From NCBI GenBank assembly GCA_964638815.1, contig CAZXBB010000025.1:1-12003 (forward strand): DNA of 12,003 nucleotides, in the 5' to 3' direction. The first letter of the stretch is position 1. Each line of letters starts with the position of its first letter. Of the stretch, positions 7,448 through 12,003 are shown in pieces. The DNA comes from CAZXBB01 sp964638815. GTDB taxonomy: Bacteria > Planctomycetota > Phycisphaerae > Phycisphaerales > SM1A02. A program made the position numbers and the translations under genes. The notes under the pieces are model-generated. The model had not been told where the DNA came from and did not search any database. It saw only the letters and a list, made by a program, of their open reading frames with translations.

Positions 7448-8454
7448 GGACCGCTCCCCTGGGCGACGTAGCGGTACATGCCGCCCGACTCGCGCGCGAT
7501 CTGCTTGAGCAGGGACTGGCTCTGCGCCTCGCCGAACGCGATCGTGTTGATGACCACGCGTCCGCCCCGCCGGTTGAGCCCGGCCACGAGCTCCGCCGTG
7601 TCGGCCGGGATCTCGCCGTCGGTGAGGAAGAAGATCACGTCGGGCCGCTCCTCGATGGCAAACACGTCGTAGAAGGCGGGCATCGGCACCGTGCCACCGC
7701 CCGGATCGATGTCGTTGAGCCAGCGGATGAAGTTGTTGACGGTCGTCTCCTTCGCGCGCATCCAGCCGCGCTGGAAGGGCGGCTGCACGAGATCGCTCGA
7801 GAAGAGGACGACATAGAACGACGCGTAGTCGGGGAGGCTGTCGACCGAGCGCGCGAGCTCACGCATCGCGACCCGCATCTTGGGGCCCTGCCCCATCGAC
7901 CCGGAGCGGTCGACGATGAAGGCGAACCGCATCCCGCGAGAGCTGACGCCGAAGAACGTGGCCCCGGCCCCGCCGCCGCTCAGGCCGCCGCCGACGCCGA
8001 CGCCGCCGTCTCCCGATCCGCCGAGCGTCGGGAGCGAGCCGGCCCGCGCGATCTCGAGCTCCGCCGCCGGGACCGCCGGATCGAGCTCCGCAGCGTCGGG
8101 AGCGCTGTCGGTCGTCTCGCTGACGACCTCCGGCAGGAGGTCGTCGAGCTCCGCGATGTCCAGCTCGGTCAGCTCTTCCTCCTGGAGGATCGCGAACTCG
8201 TAGCTCACCGGCTGCGGGCCCCGGCTTCCCGGCCGGAGCCGGTAGTGCGACGCCAGGTAGAACATCAGCAGGAGGTGCAGGACGACCGAGATGCCCACGC
8301 CGATCGTCAGCATGTCGCGTCGCCGGCGTCGCTGGAGTTCGTTGCGTTGCGCCTCCATGCGCTCGAGCGCTTCCTGGAGCCGGCGAACGCGTCCGCGCAC
8401 CGCGTCCACCGGGGCGGGGTGCGGGGTGGAGGAGACCGGTTGTCGTTCGGCCAT
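7444..8454 (-). CDS. Membrane-anchored VWA-domain protein with TonB-like transmembrane helix
   Basis: This 336-residue protein has a cytoplasmic N-terminus with a probable short coiled coil (about 20-45), a basic patch QRRRRRDM and one membrane helix at about 49-69. That helix holds the pattern SVVLH (S56, H60), as in the TonB helix that contacts ExbB (S-x3-H). An acidic linker (about 90-135) and a Gly-rich stretch (144-165) lead to a VWA domain at about 175-330. The metal site appears complete: DRSGS (D182, S184, S186), a Thr in GGGTVPMP (T255) and Asp in FLTDGE (D279). The basic flank suggests N-in topology, so the VWA domain is periplasmic. It is the first gene of the ExbBD operon. The ATG at 8454 was chosen because the frame upstream to 8571 is low-complexity; the ribosome site is weak. 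It is probably a metal-dependent adhesion or assembly module moved by ExbBD; this role is inferred. Confidence 0.9.
   Translation of the reverse strand: MAERQPVSSTPHPAPVDAVRGRVRRLQEALERMEAQRNELQRRRRRDMLTIGVGISVVLHLLLMFYLASHYRLRPGSRGPQPVSYEFAILQEEELTELDIAELDDLLPEVVSETTDSAPDAAELDPAVPAAELEIARAGSLPTLGGSGDGGVGVGGGLSGGGAGATFFGVSSRGMRFAFIVDRSGSMGQGPKMRVAMRELARSVDSLPDYASFYVVLFSSDLVQPPFQRGWMRAKETTVNNFIRWLNDIDPGGGTVPMPAFYDVFAIEERPDVIFFLTDGEIPADTAELVAGLNRRGGRVVINTIAFGEAQSQSLLKQIARESGGMYRYVAQGSGP
7454..7460 (-). promoter_or_regulatory. Ribosome binding site for the GTG start at 7447
   Basis: Minus-strand AGGGGAG six bases before the GTG at 7447, inside the end of the VWA gene. It supports the GTG start that overlaps the VWA stop codon. 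Confidence 0.6.
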
Positions 8455-8615
8455 GCGCTGCTCTCGAATCGGGGGTGTCGCGGGCGACGGGCTGCGCGGC
8501 GACGCGTGATTTCGCCCCTTCAGCCGGGCTCCCGACCGCAATCGAACGACATCGTTCTGCACGGGCGACACGGGCGGCGTGACGGCGTGCGACGCGGCGT
8601 CGGGGCTTCGCCCAC

Positions 8616-8621
8616 ATCATA
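8616..8621 (-). promoter_or_regulatory. Possible -10 box for the VWA-ExbBD operon
   Basis: Minus-strand TATGAT (5 of 6 to TATAAT) about 160 bases before the VWA start. No TTGACA-like element lies 16 to 18 bases upstream, and there is no extended -10 TG. It is listed only as the best A/T-rich candidate in the spacer. Confidence 0.15.
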
Positions 8622-8646
8622 CGGGGCCCACGCGGACGGCGACCGC

Positions 8647-8675
8647 TTGACCGACCTCCCGCTGCACGGTCCAAT
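8647..8675 (+). promoter_or_regulatory. Candidate sigma-70 promoter for pyrH-frr
   Basis: TTGACC at 8647-8652 (5 of 6 to TTGACA) and TCCAAT at 8670-8675 (4 of 6 to TATAAT) are separated by 17 bases. Transcription would begin near 8682, about 46 bases before the pyrH ATG. The -10 is imperfect, so this is a candidate only. Confidence 0.35.
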
Positions 8676-8727
8676 TCGAACCTTCGGTGGGCTGTATGAA
8701 GAACCGCGACGGCCTCGAGCGACCCCC

Positions 8728-9465
8728 ATGCCAGATGAACCCCGCCCCCGATACCGTCGCGTTGTCCTGAAGATCAGTGGCGAGGCATTCTCCCGGCCGG
8801 GGGAGTTCGGCATCAATCCGGACGAGCTCTCCTTCATCGCGAGCGAGATCGTGGACGCGGCCGGTCTGGGCGTCGAGATGGCGGTCGTCGTCGGCGGCGG
8901 CAACATCATCCGGGGGGGGCAGCTGGCCCGGGACGGACGGTTCGACCAGTCGACCGCCGATTACATGGGGATGCTCGGCACCGTCATCAACGGCCTGGCG
9001 CTGCGGGAGGCGCTCAAGGCGATGGGCCTCGACGCGCGGCTCATGTCGGCCATCGACATCCCGGCCGTGGCCGAGCCCTTCATCCGCGGGCGGGCGCTGC
9101 GTCACTTCGAGAAGAACCGCGTGCTCATCCTCGCCGCGGGGACGGGCAACCCCTTCTTCACCACCGACACGTGCGCCGCGCTGCGGGGCACCGAGCTCGG
9201 CGCGGACATCCTGCTCAAGGCGACGAAGGTCGACGGGGTGTACTCGGCGGACCCGGAACAGGACCCGACCGCGGTGCGGTACGATCGGCTCACCTTCGCT
9301 GAGGCCGTCGAGCGGAAGCTGGCCGTCATGGACCTGACCGCGATCACGATGTGCATGGAGCGGGACCTGCCGGTGATGGTGTTCCGGTTCAAGTCCGCGG
9401 GGAACATCCGGCGCGTCGTCAGCGGGGAGCAGATCGGTACGCTGATCGGGAATCAGGATGGTTGA
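8728..9465 (+). CDS. pyrH: UMP kinase (uridylate kinase)
   Basis: Phosphorylates UMP to UDP with ATP in pyrimidine nucleotide synthesis; bacterial UMP kinases are cytoplasmic hexamers of the amino-acid-kinase fold, usually controlled by GTP and UTP. The 245 residues match the usual length. Visible motifs are the phosphate-binding VVLKISGEAF (about 12-21), VVVGGGNIIRGG (53-64), ADYMGMLGT (77-85), SAIDIPAVAEPF, the nucleotide-site LAAGTGNPFFTTDT and LLKATKVDGVYSADP. The ATG at 8728 was chosen because the kinase begins immediately after it; the frame is open further upstream but reads as low-complexity. No clear Shine-Dalgarno precedes it. The stop overlaps or nearly touches the frr start, so the two are probably co-transcribed. 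In many bacteria rpsB and tsf precede pyrH; here the upstream side is a divergent operon. Confidence 0.97.
   Translation: MPDEPRPRYRRVVLKISGEAFSRPGEFGINPDELSFIASEIVDAAGLGVEMAVVVGGGNIIRGGQLARDGRFDQSTADYMGMLGTVINGLALREALKAMGLDARLMSAIDIPAVAEPFIRGRALRHFEKNRVLILAAGTGNPFFTTDTCAALRGTELGADILLKATKVDGVYSADPEQDPTAVRYDRLTFAEAVERKLAVMDLTAITMCMERDLPVMVFRFKSAGNIRRVVSGEQIGTLIGNQDG
9455..9458 (+). promoter_or_regulatory. Ribosome binding site for frr
   Basis: AGGA at 9455-9458 lies eight bases before the ATG at 9467 and within the last pyrH codons. It favours 9467 over the in-frame ATG at 9458, whose upstream GGGAATC is a weaker match. Confidence 0.4.
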
Positions 9466-9466
9466 C

Positions 9467-10036
9467 ATGGAAAACCTCGAATCCATCACACGATCGTGCC
9501 GGGAGCGGATGGCCAAGTCCGTCGAGTACTTCGACCGGGAGCTGCGCGGGATCCGAACGGGACGCGCGACGACCGCGCTCATCGATTACATCAAGGTCCC
9601 GTACTACGGGAACCCGACCGACCTCCGGGAGCTCGCGGCGATCAGCGTGCCCGAGCCGACGCGCCTCCTCGTCAAGCCGTTCGACCCGGGGTCGAAGACC
9701 GACATCGTGAAGGCGATCGAGACCGCCGATCTCGGGCTCAACCCGCAGGTGGACGGCGAGACGATCCGGATCAGCGTGCCCGCGCCGTCGGCGGAGCGGC
9801 GCCAGCAGCTCGTTGCGCAGGTGCGGAAGATGGCCGAGGAGGCCCGCGTCGCCATCCGCAACGAGCGTCGTGACGCGATCAAGCACATCGACGCGCTCGT
9901 CAAGAACAAGGACAGCGCCGTCTCCGAGGACCAGGGCCGCGACGCCAGGAACGAGGTCGACGAGCTGACGAAGAAGCACACGAAGGCGATCGACGACCAC
10001 TTCGCGAAGAAGGCGGAGGAGGTCGAGACCGTCTGA
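9467..10036 (+). CDS. frr: Ribosome recycling factor
   Basis: Acts with EF-G to split the post-termination ribosome so that subunits are reused. From 9467 the protein has 189 residues, close to the family's usual 185. The sequence is canonical: an N-terminal helix ending in ELRGIRTGRAT, the beta-rich domain VPYYGNPTDLRELAAISVPEPTRLL, then PFDPGS, GLNPQVDGETIRISVP and the long C-terminal helices beginning ERRQQLVAQVRKMAEEARVAIRNERRDAIKHI (in parts). An in-frame ATG at 9458 overlaps pyrH and would add MVD; 9467 is preferred for its AGGA site and more usual N-terminal length. Co-transcription with pyrH is very likely. The gene is an essential housekeeping factor in most bacteria. Nothing is unusual about it. 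Confidence 0.97.
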   Translation: MENLESITRSCRERMAKSVEYFDRELRGIRTGRATTALIDYIKVPYYGNPTDLRELAAISVPEPTRLLVKPFDPGSKTDIVKAIETADLGLNPQVDGETIRISVPAPSAERRQQLVAQVRKMAEEARVAIRNERRDAIKHIDALVKNKDSAVSEDQGRDARNEVDELTKKHTKAIDDHFAKKAEEVETV

Positions 10037-10256
10037 CGAGAAGCACGAGGGGGCATCGAGGCCACGGATGCAGGACGGCCCCCGGCGGGCGTCCCGGAGC
10101 GAGGTCGAAGGCGACGGTGCCGGTGGTGCGATCGATCCGCCGCTCGCGGCGCGTCCTTCCGCATCGTCACGAGGACCGGCCGCGAACTTCCATCCTGCCC
10201 TGGCCGTGTTCCCCATGCTCACCCGTGGGCTTCAACCGAACGAGCTCAGTGCAGCC
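10037..10256 (+). other. Intergenic gap after frr with a weak hairpin
   Basis: This 220-base gap separates frr from the sulfotransferase gene. A short imperfect stem (GGAC-GCCC paired with GGGC-GTCC, one bulged base, five-base loop) lies at 10073-10094. No T-run follows, so it is a poor intrinsic terminator. An ATG at 10215 is in frame with the next gene, so part of the gap could be coding. I see no convincing promoter. Confidence 0.3.
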
Positions 10257-11708
10257 ATGTCCGAGAGCAGCCTGTTCCCCACCGCCCTGGCCGCGTTCCG
10301 GCGTCACGACTACGCGACGGCGCAGGAGCTTGCGCGGCAGATCCTCAAAAAGAAGCGGAACGACGTCAACGCGATCATGCTGCTCGCGGAGGTGGCGAAC
10401 GCCACGCAGGACCACCGCGAGGCGCTGGCCCAGCTCACGCGCGCGATCAGGCTCGATCCGAAGAACGCCGTGCTCCGCGACCGGCTCGGAACGCTCTACC
10501 AGCTCGTTGGTGATGACCCGCGCGCGCTCGTGCAGTTCGAGAAGGCACTCAAGCTCGATCCCGCCATGCTCTCTTCCGTCGCCGGCATCGCGGAGGTTCG
10601 CGAGTTCCAGGGAAAGAAGGACAAGGCGCGGAGCCTCCTCGAGCCGCATCGGGAGAGCGTGACGAGGGAGCCGCGGGTCGGGGCGGTGCTCATGCGTCTG
10701 CTCGCGAGCGCGGGCGAGACGGAGGATGCGATCGCGATCGGCGAGCGGATGATCGGGAGCGGCGCGCCCCCGTCGATTCCGCTCCGCGACGCGTGCTTCC
10801 AGCTCGCCCGGGCGTACGAGAAGACCGGCGACATCGACAAGGCGATGGACGCCGCGGGTCGCGGCAACGCGATGCTCTCGCCGCCGTTCAACGCCGGCGC
10901 CTACGAGGCGTACGTGGACCGCATCATCGGGACGTTCTCGCGCGAGTTCATCGCGTCGGCCCCGCGCCCCGCCGCGCCGGACCCGCTGCCCGTCTTCATC
11001 GTCGGCGTGCCGCGGTGCGGCTCCACGCTGACCGAGCGCATCCTCGACGCTCATTCCGCGGTGCACGGGGCCGGCGAGCTGCGCACGATGTTCCTCATGG
11101 TCCGCGATCTCCCGGGCGCGATCGGCTCGACGCGTCCCTTCCCTGAGTGCGCGCACGACCTCACGGCGGAGGCCGTCGAGAAGCTCGCCGCGTCGTATCT
11201 CGGCGAGATGCGGCGTCTCGGTCCGCGCGCCGGGCGCGTGTCCAACAAGGACCTCGGCAACTTCCTCCACCTCGGGCTCATCAACGTCCTGATGCCTGCG
11301 GCGCAGGTGATCCACTGCCGTCGCGATCCGGTGGACACGTGCCTCTCCTGCTACCTCCAGTCCTTCGCGCCGAACACGGCGACCTTCACGAACGACCTGC
11401 GGAGTCTCGGCCTCTACTACCGCCAGTACCAGCGTCTGATGGAGCACTGGCACGCCGTGCTCGACCTGCCGATGCTCGACGTCGACTACGAGGAGCTCGT
11501 CCGCAACCAGGAGCCGGTCACCCGCCGCGTGCTCGACTTTGTCGGCCTCCCGTGGGAGGAAGGCTGCCTCGGATTCCACGAGACGAATCGCGTCGACCGC
11601 ACGCTCAGCTACGAGCAGGTGCGCCAACCGCTGTACCAGTCGTCCGTCGGGCGGGCGGAGCGCTTCGGGGCGCACCTCGATCCGCTTCGGGAAGCGCTCG
11701 GCCTTTGA
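10257..11708 (+). CDS. TPR-sulfotransferase fusion protein
   Basis: This 483-residue protein joins N-terminal TPR repeats to a PAPS-dependent sulfotransferase domain. TPR-like helix pairs fill about 5-205, for example AQELARQILKKKRNDVNAIM, REALAQLTRAIRLDPKNAV and RALVQFEKALKLDPAM. The sulfotransferase domain spans about 245-480. Its 5'-phosphosulfate loop is VFIVGVPRCGSTLTERIL (246-263), and the 3'-phosphate site is CRRDPVDTCLSCYLQSF (354-370). LDVDYEELV (407-415) and the C-terminal VGLPWEEGC also fit the family. Such proteins transfer sulfate from PAPS to an acceptor, possibly a glycan, lipid or protein; the acceptor is not predictable here. The ATG at 10257 was chosen because TPR-like sequence starts right after it; ATG 10215 would add 14 residues, and neither has a clear ribosome site. 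No PAPS-synthesis gene or acceptor-pathway gene is adjacent. No signal peptide is seen, so it is probably cytoplasmic. Confidence 0.9.
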   Translation: MSESSLFPTALAAFRRHDYATAQELARQILKKKRNDVNAIMLLAEVANATQDHREALAQLTRAIRLDPKNAVLRDRLGTLYQLVGDDPRALVQFEKALKLDPAMLSSVAGIAEVREFQGKKDKARSLLEPHRESVTREPRVGAVLMRLLASAGETEDAIAIGERMIGSGAPPSIPLRDACFQLARAYEKTGDIDKAMDAAGRGNAMLSPPFNAGAYEAYVDRIIGTFSREFIASAPRPAAPDPLPVFIVGVPRCGSTLTERILDAHSAVHGAGELRTMFLMVRDLPGAIGSTRPFPECAHDLTAEAVEKLAASYLGEMRRLGPRAGRVSNKDLGNFLHLGLINVLMPAAQVIHCRRDPVDTCLSCYLQSFAPNTATFTNDLRSLGLYYRQYQRLMEHWHAVLDLPMLDVDYEELVRNQEPVTRRVLDFVGLPWEEGCLGFHETNRVDRTLSYEQVRQPLYQSSVGRAERFGAHLDPLREALGL

Positions 11709-11775
11709 GTCTCCGCGGTCCTCGGCGGGGAATCCATGCCGCGAGAGAGCTCCGCGCCGTGCGTCGATTGCTAGC

Positions 11776-11799
11776 CCGCATTATGCATGAAGCGGGTCG
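11776..11799 (+). repeat. Left arm of 24-base inverted repeat
   Basis: It begins with ccgcattatgcatgaa and continues with a short C/G-rich tail ending in gggtcg. It is the reverse complement of 11980-12003 with one mismatch at position 17. The A/T-rich core contrasts with the GC-rich surroundings. Confidence 0.85.
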
Positions 11800-11873
11800 G
11801 TGGGTGGTCGAAACGACGACCCGTTCAGGCCGCGAGGCCGACGTCGGGGCTAACCAAGGCGCGCGCCGCGCAA

Positions 11874-11978
11874 CCAGCGCGGCAAGCCGATCGCGTGAGC
11901 GTTCGGGCGAGCCGATGGCATATCCTCTCGATACGTCGAGGCTCGAACGAGCGCTCACGCGATTGGATCGCCCGCTGG
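11874..11978. repeat. Nested inverted repeat forming a long imperfect hairpin
   Basis: Bases 11887-11913 and 11940-11966 are inverted copies at 23 of 27 positions around a 26-base loop. With small gaps the pairing extends outward to a CCAGCG at 11874 and its complement near 11978. Together with the outer 24-base arms the right half is almost wholly complementary to the left, which carries an extra segment of about 74 bases (11800-11873). Confidence 0.7.
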
Positions 11979-11979
11979 A

Positions 11980-12003
11980 CGACCCGGTTCATGCATAATG
12001 CGG
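11980..12003 (-). repeat. Right arm of 24-base inverted repeat
   Basis: It ends in ttcatgcataatgcgg at the last base of the window, the exact reverse complement of the first 16 bases of the left arm. The match may continue beyond the window edge: the left arm is preceded by one more c (11775). Confidence 0.85.

Larger units (their letters stand above)
8455..8727. other. Divergent intergenic region between the ExbBD operon and pyrH
   Basis: These 273 bases separate the two diverging units and should hold both promoters. The side near pyrH has a reasonable sigma-70-like pair (separate entry). For the minus-strand operon I see only a TATGAT-like box at 8616-8621 with no matching -35. Frames crossing the region are Arg/Pro-rich and look non-coding. 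I see no riboswitch, tRNA or clear operator palindrome. Confidence 0.6.
11776..12003. mobile_element. Candidate MITE-like element or other structured non-coding insertion
   Basis: The 228 bases after the sulfotransferase gene are bounded by 24-base inverted repeats matching at 23 of 24 positions, with a second inverted repeat nested inside. No convincing gene is seen within. Local stems also fill the left part: GGGTGGTCG against CGACGACCC (one mismatch, AAA loop) and GGCC-GCGA-GGCC. The length, near-perfect terminal repeats and lack of coding fit a miniature inverted-repeat element. The right flank lies outside the window, so no target duplication can be tested. Other readings are the end of a larger insertion sequence or a long structured RNA. 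Confidence 0.5.

Noticed and set aside
4614..8454. Classical Tol-Pal or TonB system
   Set aside because: No TolB, Pal, TonB C-terminal domain or TonB-dependent receptor is visible; only the ExbB/ExbD core and a TonB-like helix are shared.
10073..10094. Intrinsic terminator after frr
   Set aside because: The hairpin is short and bulged and has no following T-run.
11147..11998. Plus-strand 283-residue open frame ending at the right edge
   Set aside because: It lies mostly within the sulfotransferase gene in another frame and has Arg/Ala/Pro-rich shadow composition.
11776..12003. Integron attC site
   Set aside because: A GCTAAC occurs near 11849 but there is no matching GTTAGC-type partner, and the outer arms do not carry attC core sequences.

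Overview
The window is GC-rich, densely coding DNA. Seven minus-strand genes (positions 1 to 8454) face three plus-strand genes (8728 to 11708) across a 273-base divergent spacer. The lineage is inferred, not proven. A J-like N-terminal domain opening with DDPFRRFLG, an ExbB-ExbD-ExbD cluster with a von Willebrand A protein, and long helical-repeat envelope proteins together recall Planctomycetota, possibly a Phycisphaerae relative.

The minus-strand genes form one very compact unit, in transcription order: (1) a membrane-anchored VWA protein; (2) a secreted protein of unknown function; (3) an ExbB/TolQ-type proton channel subunit; (4, 5) two different ExbD/TolR-type subunits; (6) a 904-residue exported helical-repeat (TPR-like) protein; (7) a large membrane protein with a J-like N-terminus that runs off the left edge. 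Neighbours overlap or lie within 4 bases of each other. Three junctions place a GTG start inside the previous stop (GTGA), and two of those have a strong Shine-Dalgarno sequence. Gene 7 begins with GTG and has no stop in the window, so a search for complete ATG frames would miss it.

The most interesting idea is a proton-motive-force-driven envelope machine. ExbB/ExbD pairs normally energise TonB or TolA through a single N-terminal helix carrying an S-x3-H pattern. The VWA protein has such a helix, with a basic cytoplasmic flank and the pattern SVVLH, but it ends in a VWA domain with a complete metal site instead of a TonB or TolA C-terminal domain. It may be a TonB-like transducer with a VWA effector, working with two exported partner proteins.

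The plus strand carries pyrH (UMP kinase) and frr (ribosome recycling factor), overlapping or nearly touching, a conserved bacterial pair. After a 220-base gap comes a TPR-sulfotransferase fusion. The right edge holds a 228-base stretch bounded by 24-base inverted repeats (23 of 24 matching) with a second nested inverted repeat. It is probably a MITE-like or other non-coding mobile element.
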